Origin: Calamus simplicifolius
Lineage: Eukaryota; Streptophyta; Magnoliopsida; Arecales; Arecaceae
NCBI GenBank assembly: GCA_900491605.1
Contig: UESW01001600.1
Span: forward strand, 282,672 to 346,671
Length of the DNA: 64,000 bases
Direction of reading: 5' to 3'
In this document: in pieces, positions 49,868 through 62,310 of the stretch
Layout: every line of letters starts with the position of its first letter
How positions within the stretch are numbered: the first letter of the stretch is position 1
Notes under the pieces: model-generated
What the model was told of the DNA's origin: nothing
Databases searched by the model: none
The model's input: only the letters and a program-made list of their open reading frames with translations
Position numbers and translations under genes: made by a program

Positions 49868-50788
49868 CACATGCGTCGGATCGATCATCGCCTATCGGGA
49901 TCATGGCTTGGATCGATCGCAACTGTCGGATCGTCACCGATCGGATTGATCGCAATGGTCCGAGATCGATCATCGCCGATCCGGATCATGGCTTAGATCG
50001 ATTGCAACCGTTGTATCATCGCCGATCGGATTGATCGCAACGGTCCGAGATCGATCATCGCCGATCAAGATCATGGCTTCGATCGATCGCAACCATCGGA
50101 TCGTCACCGATCGGATTGATCGCAACGGTCCAAGATCGATCATCGCCGATCGGGATCATGGCTTGGATCGATCACAACCATCGGATCATCGCCAATCAGA
50201 TTGATCACAACGGTCCAAGATCGATCATCACCGATCGGGATCATGGCTTCGATCGATCGTAACCGTCGGATCGTCGCCGATCAGATTGGTCGCAACGATC
50301 CGAGATCGATCATTGCCGATCAGGATCATGGCTTCGATCGATCGCAACCGTCGGATCGTCGCCGATCGAATTGATCGCAACGGTCCGAGATCGATCATTG
50401 CCGATCAGGATCATGACTTCGATCGATCGCAACTATCGGATCGTCATCGATCGGATTGATCGCAACGGTCTGAGATCGATCATCGTCAATCGGGATCATG
50501 GCTTCGATCGATCGCAACCGTCAGATCATCGCCGATCGGATTGATCGCAACGGTCCAAGATCGATCATCGCCGATCGGGATCATGGCTTCGATCATTCGC
50601 AACTGTCGGATCGTCGCCGATCGGATTGATCGTAACGGTCCGAGATCAATCATCGTTGATCGGGATCATGGCTTCGATCAATCGCAACCGTTGGATCATC
50701 ATCGATTGGATTGATTGCAATGGTCCGAGATCGATCATCGCCGATCGGGATCATGGCTTTGATCGATCGCAACCGTCGGATCGAAAAT
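49868..50788. repeat. 85-bp satellite array inside the CACTA element, about 11 units
   Basis: The marker TCATGGCTT recurs at exactly 85-bp spacing (49901, 49986, 50071, 50156 and onward), giving about 11 units to 50788. The unit is GC-richer than its surroundings and rich in GATC and GATCGATC, so much of it is self-complementary; GATCGCAACGGTC and GATCGCAACCGTC blocks alternate. Changes between units are mostly C/T or G/A. Confidence 0.95.
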
Positions 50789-50849
50789 TAAAATTCGTTA
50801 CTTAAAAATTATGGTTTTTATAAAAACAAAAATTTAAAAAAATTCATTA

Positions 50850-51330
50850 TTTCTACGACACAGTTAATTTCATCGCTATTTAGCGACACATTAGTGATGC
50901 ATATCATAGAAAATAAAAAGAAATTTGTTAATTCAGCTATGCAAATATCCAAAAAATAAAAAAATTTCATTAATTCAGCGATACAATTAATTGAGTCGCT
51001 ATTTAGCGATGCATTAGCGATGCATTTTCCCAGAAAATAAAAAAAATTCTCGCCAGTTTTTGCCGGCAAAATTAGCGACGCAATTATTTGCATCGCTAAT
51101 TTTCCTAAAAAATAAAAAAATTCCGCCTGTTATTGCCGCCAAAATAGCGATGCATTAGCGACACAATTATTTGCGTCGCTAATTTTTCCAAAAAAAAAAA
51201 AAAAATTTACCACCGGCCAAATTAGTGATGGATTAGCGATGCATAATTGTGTCGCTAATCCATATTATATTAAAAAAATTAGCGAGGGATTAGCGATGCA
51301 AAATTGCGTTGCTAATTCCTAATATAAAAC
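50850..51330. repeat. Further GCGATGCA-type repeats before the leader
   Basis: The subterminal motif family resumes after the satellite, mixed with A-runs and short TGCCGGC/TGCCGCC blocks. It ends at the GC-rich leader. Confidence 0.75.
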
Positions 51331-51344
51331 TTGAGTCACGCCCG

Positions 51345-51730
51345 CCCCCCCCCCCCCCGGCCTTTTCTTCTTCCTCTTCTTGCCCTAACCCTTAAGCGGC
51401 GTCCCCTCCTCCGGCTGCTCCCGCCCCCTCCCCCGGTGCAAGGATCCCACCGGCGGCGGCGCCCCGCCCCGGCGCAAGGAACCCCCGGCGGCGTCCCCAA
51501 ATTAGCGAGGTAAGCCCCCCCTCTCCCCCAAAAGGTGTCAGGGTGGGGTTTTTCCCCCACCCCCGATGGCCAAGCCACCATTTTTTTTAAAAAAAAAAAA
51601 GTGTCGGGGTGAGGTTTTTCCCCCACCCCTGCCGTCTCCGGCCACGGCCGCGGCCGTGGCCGGTGGTGGCCTGGCCACAGTGGCAAGGTCACTGTTAAAA
51701 AAAAAAAAAAAGGGGGTGGGGTTTTTTTCT
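51345..51730 (+). promoter_or_regulatory. GC-rich leader of the CACTA element with C14 run
   Basis: A sharp GC-rich block starts with 14 Cs (51345-51358) and contains two near copies of a GTGTCRGGGTGRGGTTTTTC segment and long A/T runs. It lies between the subterminal array and the transposase gene, where the promoter and untranslated first exon would be expected. The open frames here are low-complexity Pro/Arg/Gly strings. The stretch 51731-53065 is AT-rich and intron-like, with no gene. Confidence 0.45.
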
Positions 51731-52637
51731 CATTCATTATGATTTTTTTATAATTTATTTATGTTTATGAACTCAATTTTACATGAAATATTAGAGAAAT
51801 TTGCATGTAATCAATAATCTTGTAATGCATAATTTGAAATTTGCATAATATTTGATATATTTAAATTTTATATATTTAGATTTATAAATATCTTGTATTA
51901 TCGAATCTATTTATTTCTTGAAATATTGTTCATGATATATTATTGTTAGAATGCTTATCATGCAATTTATATGGTTTTGATAGTTTAGATGATTAAATTT
52001 TTAATAAATTTATATTTCTTTATTACCTGTTATATTTTGGCTTAGCAAATTTTAAATATTTAGTTTTTAAATATTGTTACAATCATTTTCTTAGCAAATT
52101 AGAAAAAAATTTAGAATATTCATGTTCTTCAATTGAAAGAAATTTGATATAGCAAACCATAATTTGATATAATTCCTTAAATTCTAAACCAACCAATCAA
52201 AATAAATTCGATATCATGAAGGAAAAATGATATAGCTCATTTAGAACTAAATTTAATGCAGGAATATTAAATTTGATATAGTAAACTCAGATTCAAGTAC
52301 TGAAAGAATATAACTCCTTCTAATAAAAAGAATTTGAGATAAGAGCATAGCTTTTATGTGATTTGAGTTATTAGATTGAATCAGATTTAGTTTAGGCCAC
52401 GTTAAATCCATTTTTACTTATCTAAAGTAAATCCATATGACATACATACTATGTTAAGTTCGTTCTTTGATTTTTCATATTATTTCTCACAGCACTATAA
52501 CCTTTAAACCCGTTTGAGACTTTGTAAGACTTAATATTGCAAATTCTCAAATTGTCCTAGTGGACAGTTTGAGATTATTTTTTGCGATATGTTTGTCTGC
52601 TATTCGTCATCGTTAGTTGAGCTTGCAGTTTGTATAT

Positions 52638-52694
52638 CCCCATACGTTCTCCTAGTGTGGCATATAAGCCACGCATTTAGGAGAACATATGGGG
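52638..52694. other. Hairpin in the intron-like part of the CACTA element
   Basis: CCCCATACGTTCTCCTA and TAGGAGAACATATGGGG are inverted, with inner GTGGC and GCCAC also pairing around a short loop. This is a near-perfect stem of about 22 bp. Its role is unknown. Confidence 0.8.
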
Positions 52695-53065
52695 AATTGC
52701 TGCCGAAATTTCAACGTAAACAATGATAATTTCTATCAGAATAACATATCGCATAAAATAATCTTGAATGGGATAGGGTCTTACCTAAGTCCTAGTGGAA
52801 TGAAAGTGAAATTCATTTAAGACACTTGTTTACTTGTGAAGTCTAATGATTGAATGGACCCCGGTCCTAGGCCTCGGACCTGGATAGCACATCAAGGATC
52901 GTAGCCATGGCCCGGCCTTGATTTATCGGTATAATTAAAGAGGCACAATATTTGTTATTTACTTTAGATGTGTAAAAGAATTAATCTATTGCTATAATGA
53001 CTAATGCAAAATTATATTGTTGTCTCCTTTAATGGTTTACTAGGAATTGTATAAGTCGGTCAAAA

Positions 53066-56000
53066 ATGAGCGGGGCTCGCTAGTGGATGTATGTAAGGTT
53101 AAAAGATGGGTTGCTTAATCCAGATTTTCTGAATGGATTGGAAGAATTTATTGCATTTGCATGTAGTCAACCCGAATGGATGGATGGGCTTAGGATCAGG
53201 TGCCCCTGCAACTTACACAAGTGGCAGAATAAAATAAATTGTGAAGGTGCACTTGTGTAAAAAGGGGTTTGTTCCTGGGTACGATGTTTGGAACTGTCAT
53301 AGTGAAACTGAGGAAATGTTTGTAGCTGTCACTAGCCAAGAAGTGTCAAATCCCATTGATGAACCATTTGTGAATTTAAACACATACGAAGAAATGGTGA
53401 TGAATGCATCGGTAACGAATTCAATCAAAATACATTTATGGAAGAACCAAATCCAGATGCATAACAATTTTATGATATGTTGTATTCTGCAAATCAAGAA
53501 TTGTATCCTGGTTGTGAGAGTCATTCCCAATTGTCTATGGCTGCTCGGTTGTTGAATATTAAGGCGGAACATCGATTATCAGAAAGGCATCAATGCTGTA
53601 GCTGGGTTAATGAAGGAAGTTTTGCCAAATCATAATGTTGTAGCAGACAGTTTCTACTCAATGAAGAAGTTATTGTGTGGCCTTGGGCTTTCAGTTAATA
53701 AGATCGATTGTTGCTTGAACAATTGTATGATATATTGGGGTGTAGACTCAGAGCTGAGATGGTGTAAGATTTGTGGGCAATCGAGGTACAAAAATGGCGA
53801 AGGGGGAGCTAGTAAAAGTAGGAGGAAAAGTATGCCTTACAAGAGGATGCATTACTTTCCTCTTACTCCATGCCTCCATAGATTATACAGATCTGAGGCT
53901 ACAGCTGCTGATATGAGATGGCATGCCGAACATGAATCTAAAGAAGATGAAATGCGACATCCATCATATTCAAAAGCTTGGAAGCATTTCAATGAAAATC
54001 ATCCTGATTTCGCAGAAGAAATAAGGAATGTGAGATCAGGTCTTTGTACCGATGGCTTCCAACCTTTTGGTCAAGCGGGGCAACAATATTCATGTTGGCC
54101 TGTAATACTGACTGTATATAATCTTCTATCGTGGAAGTGCATGAAAGATACTACAATGTTTTTGACAGTTTTGGTTCGAGGACCATCAAATCCAAAAGAG
54201 AAGATTGATGTCTTCTTACAATCGCTGGTAGCCGAATTGAAAATGTTGTGGGAAACAGGAGTCATAGCCTACGACATTTCTATGAAACAAAATTTCATCA
54301 TGAGAGCTGCTTTGACGTGGACAATCAGTGACTTTCCGGCATATGCAATATTGTCTGGTTGGAGTACTTCTGGGCATCTGGCATACCCTCATTGCATGTA
54401 TGATTCAGATGCATTTACATTGCAGAAAAGTGGTAAGCAGTCATGGTTTGATAATCATAGAAAGTTCTTGCCTTCGAATCATCCTTATAGGCGGAACTTG
54501 ATCGCCTTCCGGAAGAACAAAGCAGTCACAAAATTTGCCGAACCGGTTAGGTCTGGCACAGATATATTTGATACTATAGAGCATTTGGGGTTGAGGTATG
54601 CTTGAGAACCAAATGCATATAGAATAAATGGCCGTATATGTAAAGAACATAACTGGAAGAAGCGGAGCATTTTTTGGGATTTGTCGTATTGGAGCACAAA
54701 TCTCATTTGGCACAACTTGGATGTTATGCATATTGAAAAATTTCTTTGATAATATATTTAACACAGTACTAAACATCCCGGGAAAAACCAAAGACATTGC
54801 AAAGTCGAGAGAAGAACTTAATCAGTATTGCAGAAGAGGTGATTTGAGAAGGAATGCTGACGGGACCTATCCTAAAGCCTGTTACACTCTTGACAACAAT
54901 TTACGAGAAGTTTTATGTAACTGGATTAGAGGATTAAAATTTCCTAATGGTTATGCTTCAAATATCGGTAGGTGTATGGACATGCATAAGCTCAAGTTGT
55001 TTGGCATGAAGAGTCATGACTGTCATGTTTTCATGCAACGATTATTGCCCATAACTTTTCGTGAGTTGCTTCCGCAACATGTGCGGAAGGCATTAACAGA
55101 GCTCAACTTGTTCTTTAAGGAGTTATCTGCCACAGTCATTACTTCTGCATCCATGGAAAGGCTTGAGGAGGAAATTTCAATTATTTTATGCAAGCTGGAG
55201 CGAATATTTTTTCCAAGTTTTTTTGACTCAATGGAGCATTTACCGGTTCACTTGCCATACGAAGCACGTATAGCTGGTCCCGTGCAGTATCGCTGGATGT
55301 ATCCTTTCAAGAGGTAAACACCTAAATCAGTAATACATGTTGACATTTCAAATATTATTTTATTTATGCGAGGAAGTTGGTTTATTTATATTTTCAACTT
55401 TACATATAGGTATCTTAAGAAGTTAAAAAATAATGTGCGGAATAAGGCAAGGGTTGAAGGTTCTATATGCAATGCACACTTGGTTGAAGAAGTTTTAGCT
55501 TTTGCCTCGCATTACTTTGAGGGTCACGTTCATACGAGGACCCACAATCTTGGTCGTAACGATGACATATGTGTGGACAAGAGAACCTACTGACGATAGA
55601 ATATAAATATTTAAAAGTATCGACCGTTCATTTGGGAGGCAGAAGTCAAGACAATTAAGCAATATGGAGTATAATGCAGCACATTATTACATCCTAATGA
55701 ACTGTAGAGAAGTCGACCCATACATTGAGTAAGTATATGTACACTTCATTAATTGCTTAATTAGAACTTCTACTTTAAATTGTAAAATACCATACTATTT
55801 AATTGCTAACAAAAGTTTTAATTGTTATAATCCCTTAAGGATGTATTGTGATAGACAACATCAGTCAAATTGCCATTGGGCAGAAGTTAGAAACGGAGTT
55901 CGCTTATTGGTTTTATGAATTTGTGAGTACTATCACTCAATCAATTACAATAATGGCTTTTATTTTTCGAATTGATTGTGAATAGCTTATTAATTTATAG

Positions 56001-56513
56001 GTAAACAGTCCATGGTTCACAACCGATAATATTTTCATTAAATGTCTAGCGCAGTGGCCATTGAAGACCGTAACTACCTATACTGGCTATTTTGTTAATG
56101 GATACAAATTTCAAATTGAACGACTAGCATCTTCAAGAGGGACGCAGAATTGGGGCGTATGTGTTAAAGGAGAAAGTGCTGGAGCAAATATGCAGGATTA
56201 TTACGGAAAGTTAGTAGAGGTGGTCGAAGTTGAATATCCCAGTTGGCCTATGAAACGAACTGTATTGTTTCGTTGTGATTGGTTTGATTCGACAATTCCT
56301 ATCAGTAAAAGGGTTCATAACGACTACAATCTAGTTGAAGTAAACCATCGACGAAGATTGCAGAAATATGAATCATTCATTCTTGCATCCCAAGCTCAGC
56401 AAGTGTGTTACTGCGGATATCCAAGTTTGCGCAACGATAAGCGAGATTGGTGGGCTATTTCTAAAATCGTTCCACGTTCAACAATCATATTAGATAAGAG
56501 TTTATCAAGTTAA
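53066..56513 (+). pseudogene. TnpD-like CACTA transposase, broken by frameshifts
   Basis: The catalytic protein that cuts and moves the element. An N-terminal Transposase-associated region (WMYVRLKDG, ACSQPEWMDG, CPCN) starts at 53084 after an in-frame TAG (53081) and shifts frame before VHLCKKGFVPGYDVW. A long frame (53610-54605) encodes the Transposase_21 region, with YFPLTPCLHRLY, MRWHAEH, TDGFQPFGQAGQQYS and SDFPAYAILSGWSTSGH. After a shift, 54628-55317 matches DUF4218 (GMKSHDCHVFMQRLLP, EHLPVHLPYEA, VQYRWMYPF). An intron at 55314-55409 (GT/AG) joins to YLKKLKNNVRNKARVEGSI. A second intron starts at 55729 and a third ends near 56000. The last exon (56001-56513) is DUF4216-like (YTGYFVNGYKF, TVLFRCDWFD, DWWAISKI). 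Domain order is that of plant TnpD genes. At least four shifts or stops disable it. Confidence 0.93.
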
Positions 56514-56842
56514 TCAACTGAGTGCCCTGCATTTCAAGAGGATAAGATGAAAATGCAGACAATTGAGGACGACACAAGGGCTCCTGAAACATCACTTAGA
56601 GATCCAATGGTGATGTCCAAGAAATTGAGGATGCAAATGTTTGGATTCCTTCCGATGATAATGAAACTGAATCACAGTCCGATACGGCATCAGATGTTGA
56701 ACCAATATTCACGAAACAAATGACACTGATTAAAGATATAGGTTCATTCAATTTTGATTTATTTTTATAAGTGTTAAATTTTTGTATATTTATTAATTAT
56801 TCGTAATTATATTACATTGCATTAATCTTTAGTATTTACAGT

Positions 56843-58279
56843 ATGACGGATCGAGGTAGATCTACCCCTGATGGACATAGCCCTGCTGCATCACATCCCA
56901 CTACCAGCCCTAACACACGGACTTCCGCCTCTCCAGGCGTCGATGCTCATCATGTATTTTTCTTTACCCGATCGGCACAGACCTCTGAGAGTTCTTCTTT
57001 GGTCGGTCGCACCGTACTTCGATTGGATGCCGATGGGCTGTAAGTATATACCAATTGTAACTATATTTTATGTTTTTAAGTTAATTACTTATTTTAATTA
57101 GTTTTTTTAACAGCTTTATTGAGCAGCATACTGTATCGAGTCGGATCAGCTCTATATTTTAGAGCCGTACTGATCTTAGTGGCTACGATTGGCACCATGT
57201 ATCTGCGGCCACAAGGGAGTTTTATTTTTCAGAGTTTCAGGTAAACTTTTAAATACATTTTATAACTGATATAAAATTTTCTAATCTTATATATTCTGAA
57301 ACTAACTGTTTATTTCAATGCAGAAAAAGTTTACGTGGGACCCTACCATCCATGATGCCATTAGGGCAGCATGGAATGCTCTTGCGGCACGCCGATACTC
57401 CGACATGCTTTATCATTGGAGTTCGGGTGACCGTCCAGGGCATGTGCCGAAGGGTATTTGGGCCAGCTGGCAGCAGGCGTGGCAATCCAAGGTATGGATG
57501 AGGAGGTCCGCATTAGCCAGCACGAACCGCCGATCTAAGAAGGGCGGTTGTTGCATGGGCCTTTCCTGTCACACTGCGGGTTCCATTTCTATTCAGGAGC
57601 ACAGGCACCGTATGGTAAGAAAACATAAACAATTTAAATACTAATTTAGTCATTTACAAATACTTGCATTTATATTCTTTCTTTTGCTTTTGTAGTCCGA
57701 GCAGGAGGGCAAGATCCTGGTGAGTTTCGTCTATTTAGGGTGACACACATCAGGAAGGACGGTTCCTGGGTCGATACACGATCATGGGAGGTTGGGGTAA
57801 GAAATTAGCTTTATATTTTATTTGTTTAATTTCTAAAATTTTATTCAGCTTTATATATTGATTCATTTATTATTGATTTTATAATTCAAAGGCACGAGTC
57901 GATGAGCTTCAGTCTCAAGCTTCGCAGGTCGACTCCACTGATGGGGGGCTGCCCGTCGAACTCTCACTAGAGGAGAGTCGGCCTGTGTTTTTGGAGGCTG
58001 TTGGTGCCCAGCCGCAAGACCATAGGGTCTATGGTTTGGGCACTAGAGCTTCTAGATATTTTTCCCATCAGGGCTCCAGTTCGCATGGCTCTGGCAATAT
58101 TCCTCCCGAGCAGTTAGACGACATCCGAAGATCTATCACGGAGGAAGTTCGCCAAAAGGTTCGGGGAGGAGCTTGCAGAGATGAGAGAGCAGATGCGTCA
58201 GATGCAGGATTTAGTTTGTCTCATGTCGCAGGGTCCATTCCAGCCTCCGCAGCCTCCACAGTCGTCTGCAGATACATAA
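56843..58279 (+). pseudogene. Second CACTA gene, Transposase_24 (Ptta/En/Spm) type
   Basis: A multi-exon gene about 330 bp beyond the transposase. Exon 1 (from 56843) is Ser/Thr/Pro-rich. The following exons read YDWHHVSAATREFYFSEFQ, then KKFTWDP (from about 57324) and a block to about 57614, then FRVTHIRKDGSWVDTRSWEV, then ARVDELQSQASQVDSTDG. Splice-like GT and AG ends separate them (for example GTAAGT at about 57040, CAG before 57324). The C-terminal frame shifts after EEVRQK; the other frame gives ELAEMREQMRQMQDLVCLM, a short coiled-coil, to a stop at 58277-58279. Such proteins are the usual partner of TnpD in plant CACTA elements and may bind the subterminal repeats. It is broken by shifts, including one in exon 2. 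Confidence 0.85.
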
Positions 58280-58519
58280 TGTATTTTTTTTCACTACTTT
58301 ATATTTTTTTTTTCTATTTTGTATATAAAATTTTAAATAATTAATAAAATAAATTTTTATCTATTTTTAAAAATTTTGTAATGATTGTTTTGGTCAATTG
58401 TATTAACAATTACATTGTATTAGGAAGTTTAATTTATATTATTTATTTTTTAAATAAATAAATTAATTTACTTTAAAAATTAAAAATTAATTTAATTTAT
58501 TTTTTTAAAAATAAATTAA

Positions 58520-59150
58520 TTAATTAGCGACGCTATTTTCTGTCACAATTAATTTTAAAAAAATTAGAAATATTTTATTTTAATTTTTTTTAAAAATAAA
58601 TTAATTAATTAGTGACGCAATTGCGACAAGATTTTTCGTCGCACATATTTTTAAAAAATTTATTTTTAAAGTAGCGACACATTAGTATGCGTCGCAATAT
58701 TGCGATGCATTTAGGGGCATCACAATTATTTTTAAAAAATTAAATATTAATTTAATTTATTTTTTTAAAAAAATAAATTAATTAATTAGCGATGCTATTT
58801 TTCATCGTAATTAATTTAAAAAATATTAAAAAATATTTTATTTTAATTTTTTTAAAAATAAATAAATAATTAGTGACGCAATTGCGATGAGATTTTTCGT
58901 TGCAAATATTTTTAAAAAAATTTATTTTTAAAGTAGCGATGCATTTAGGCTGCATTGCAATATTGCGACGCATTTAGACGCATCGCAATATATTACGACT
59001 CATTTAGGGCATCGCAGAGAGTCGCTGTTAGCGACGCAATTGCGACAAATTAAAATTGCGACGAACATTTTAGTGATGCCTTTATTGCGTCGCTATAGCT
59101 TGTTTAGTGATGCATTAGCGATGCATTTTAGTGTCGCTATATTTTAGTTT
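58520..59150. repeat. Right subterminal repeat array of the CACTA element
   Basis: Copies of AGCGACGCA/TGCGTCGC in both orientations, ending at the CTTGTAGTG terminus. Two larger blocks (from 58507 and 58749) are near-duplicate. The final 180 bp closely resembles 470-672 of the partial element at the window start. Confidence 0.85.
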
Positions 59151-59160
59151 TCTTGTAGTG

Positions 59161-59890
59161 GTCCTTAAAAATCATGTAATTTATTTGATTTTAATAAAAT
59201 TTTTCAAGGAGTTCTTTTTCCATTTCATCCGGAAAAAAAAAAAAAAAGTAGCATCCCTATTCTAGCTCTCCTATATATGGTATCTCTACCGTCAATGCAT
59301 CTCTTGGCATGGACGTTGAGAATTTAATTGAAGATATTGTATTGGAGCTTCGGTTGATGTCGACTTGAGGAGGCTCAATATCCAATCTAAATAGTGAAGT
59401 AAATAAAACATCAAAAAAAAAAAAAAATGGCAATGATAAAAATGGAATTCATATCATATTTTTTTGGCTTATATCTTGTCCTGCTCAACATGATTGTTAT
59501 GCCCATCCCGACAAAGAGAGGGAGTTCAGGACAGCCTTGGACCACTCTAAGATCAGTGTGATACGATCATGTGAACTCGGAATGATATCAGCAGAGGGTG
59601 AGAGATCACTATCCTTGCTCGCTTGAAAACCCCAACTGCAACTAGTTCTGTTCTTATGTGCTGTCAAACAAGTTCGTTTGGGCTATCGTCTATAAATTTG
59701 TTTTCCTTTATTTGAACAAATTCCTGAACGTAGGCTGCAAGCCTCCCTTTCACTCCAACGTCCCCTTGGGTACTGCACTTCTAATTAAGAGTTCTAAACC
59801 ACTTCCTTGGCAGAGATTTGAACGAATGTTGCCATCTTGGATGAGACTACAATACCCCATAGAAATAATTCTGCAGCATATATTATTACT
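59161..59890. repeat. 2.4-kb repeat, copy C, right part
   Basis: Continues copy C directly after the CACTA insertion (GTCCTTAAAAATC) and matches copy A through CCCCATAGAAATAATT to about 59880. The small frame at 59658-59915 is inside the repeat and has no known domain. Confidence 0.9.
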
Positions 59891-60635
59891 TCACAACGCG
59901 GGCGAAGGATCATAAAATGATCCCTGTGAAAAACCTCAACAATTATCATTAGAAGAAGCTAAAAACACAACCATCAATCAGTACTTCTGTGCTGAGACTC
60001 GATGTACCATCAATCATCAACCATCAACCTACCAAAGACCATTCCTTTGCAAGTAGGAATACGAGAATAGGCTGTGCACCTAATGCTGATGTGGTGGATT
60101 ATAAAGCTTTCTGTTTCTTAGCTAAAATGTTTTTTTTCCCCCACAAATGGGCAGGTAATGGGCCGTTATCCAGAGGTACGAAGTTATTTAACAATAGGCT
60201 CAAAAATTAATCACTAACATTCTGAGTCAGTATTGCACTTGTTGCAAGTTAATTATCATGAATAAACCAACCATGATAAATTTTGTGATACCAATTCTAA
60301 AATGAGACGTCTCAGCTATCAACCACAACTTTTAAATTACTGATGTGTTTTGTGTTAAAAGTAAATGAAAAAAACAATGAAGATAACAACAAATTGCGAC
60401 CAAGATTAATTTTTTTATCGATTAAATAATTATTATTCGGAAATTAGTCTCTTAAATACAAATATATCCACCTACATCTATGTGGTGATTGACTTGATCC
60501 ATTAAAAATTCACAAGTTCTGATGCTTGCTAATTAAGAGCATTCGTTCAATCATGCGGTACATGATATGCTTGCATTACTTAAGCAGTTAATGAACGAAT
60601 AAGAACGCTGGCAAGCGAGATGGTAGTTGTTTTAA
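59891..60635. other. Gene-less stretch
   Basis: The 73-codon frame at 59989-60210 shows no motif. Nothing else is recognisable. Confidence 0.45.
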
Positions 60636-61446
60636 GGAGACACTCTAATTTTATCACAAACTGAAGAGTTGGATAGTTTTGTCTCTCATGAACTATCAAA
60701 CATTATTTCACATAGGTTTATCACCATGCTTTCTCCTTCTTAATTTATAAACTATATATTATAAAAACCTCCAATAATTTGATATAATAGCTTGGTTCGA
60801 CTTAAATTCTTTTATTTTATATTATTATTTATATATATTATACTTTTCTTTTCTTGGCAATATTTATGGCATGCATCATTTAGACACTGGTGCTCCTGGC
60901 CAACATTTTAGCCATTGATAGTTACTATGTGTGTCTTATGACAAGAGGGCATGAGGCAATATTTTTTTGGACCACACTATGATTATTGTTATATGACCAC
61001 ACGAATTGAGACATTTAAGATTGAGTATTCATAAGGAAGTTGAAAGACTCAATCTTAAAATGTCTCAATTCGTGTGGATGTAACAATAATTATAGTGTGG
61101 TCCAAAAAATATTGCCTCATATATGCCCTCTTGTCATGAGACACACATAGCAACTACCAGTGGTTAAAATGTTGGTCAAGAGCACCAGTGTCTAAATGTT
61201 GCATGCTATAAAATGTTGCCAAGAAAAGAAAAGTATGACATATATAAACAATAAGAAAAAAAAAGAATTTAAGTCGAACCAAGCTATTATATCAAATTAG
61301 TGGAAGTTTTTTATGATATACAGTTTATAAATTAAGAAGAAGAGAGCATGGTGGTAAAGCTATATGAAATATTGTTTGATAGTTAATGAGAGACAAACTG
61401 AAGAGTTGATGTCCAACTCTTGAGTTTGTGATAAAATTAGAGGTCT
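60636..61446. repeat. Large fold-back (inverted) repeat, about 390-bp arms
   Basis: 60636-61025 is the reverse complement of 61048-61446 with scattered mismatches and small indels, around a 22-bp loop. Arm ends read CTCTAATTTTATCACAAACT and its complement; the centre pairs TTAAGATTGAG with CTCAATCTTAA. It is MITE-like in form. An RNA from it would make a hairpin hundreds of base pairs long. Confidence 0.93.
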
Positions 61447-61935
61447 TCAATAATTTTTTGGACCACATTATGATTATTGTTACATGACCACACGAATTGA
61501 GACATTTAAGATTGAGTATCCACAAGAAAGTTGAAAGACTCAATCTTAAAATGTCTCAATTTGTGTGGTCATGTAACAATAATTATAGTGTGGTCCAAAA
61601 AAATATTGCCTCATATATACCTCTTGTCATGAGACACACATAGCAACTACCAATGGCTAAAATGTTGGCCAAGAGCACCAGTGTCTAAATGCTGCATACC
61701 ATAAAATGTTGCCAAGAAAAGAAAAGTATGACATATATAAACAATAAGAAAAAAAAAGAATTTAAGTTGAACCAAGCTATTATATCAAATTATTGAAAGT
61801 TTTTTATGATATATAGTTTATAAATTAAGAAGGAGAGAGCATGGTGGTAAATCTATATGAAATATTGTTTGATAGTTCATGAGAGACAAACTAAAGAGTT
61901 GGTGTCCAACTCTTCAGTTTGTGATAAAATTAGAG
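61447..61935. repeat. Second fold-back unit (left arm shortened)
   Basis: Repeats the centre of the first hairpin (GGACCACATTATGATTATTG...) with only about 60 bp of left arm, then the whole right arm. The period from the first unit's end is about 489 bp. Confidence 0.9.
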
Positions 61936-62310
61936 GGCCTTCAATATTTTTTTGGACCATGCTATGATTATTGTTACATGACCAGGAGCACCAGTGTCTA
62001 AATGTTGCATGCCATAAAATATTGCCAAGAAAAGAAAAGTATGGCATATATAAATAATAATAATAAAAAGAATTTAAGTCAAACCAAGCTATTATATCAA
62101 ATTATTGAAAGTTTTTTATGATATATAGTTTATAAATTAAGAAGGATAGAGCATGGTGGTAAACCTATATGAAACATTGTTTGACAGTTTGTGATAAAAT
62201 TAGAGGGTCTTCAATATTTTTTGGACCACGCTATAATTATTGTTACATGACCACACAAATTGAGACATTTTAAGATTGAGTATCCACAAGGAAGTTGAAA
62301 GACAACATTC
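61936..62310. repeat. Further partial fold-back units
   Basis: A third unit starts GGACCATGCTATG and jumps at 61984 to the middle of the right arm, so its hairpin centre is deleted. A fourth (about 62215-62310) keeps only a left arm and loop, then ends at GAAAGACAACATTCC. Confidence 0.85.

Larger units (their letters stand above)
48096..59160 (+). mobile_element. CACTA (En/Spm) transposon, 11,065 bp, decayed
   Basis: The right end is TTTTCTTGTAGTG (reverse complement CACTACAAGAAAA). The left end reads CGCAACAAGAAAAT, a mutated form of the same terminus. A 3-bp duplication GTC flanks it, and the two intact copies of the surrounding repeat show the empty site. Both ends carry arrays of GCGACGCA-type subterminal motifs. 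The interior has an 85-bp satellite, a GC-rich leader, an AT-rich intron-like stretch, a TnpD-like transposase gene and a second Transposase_24-type gene, all on the plus strand. Frameshifts and stops in both genes mean it is not autonomous now. Confidence 0.95.

Noticed and set aside
51331..51737. Open frames on both strands in the GC-rich leader
   Set aside because: Low-complexity Pro/Arg/Gly strings around a C14 run and A-runs; no domain.
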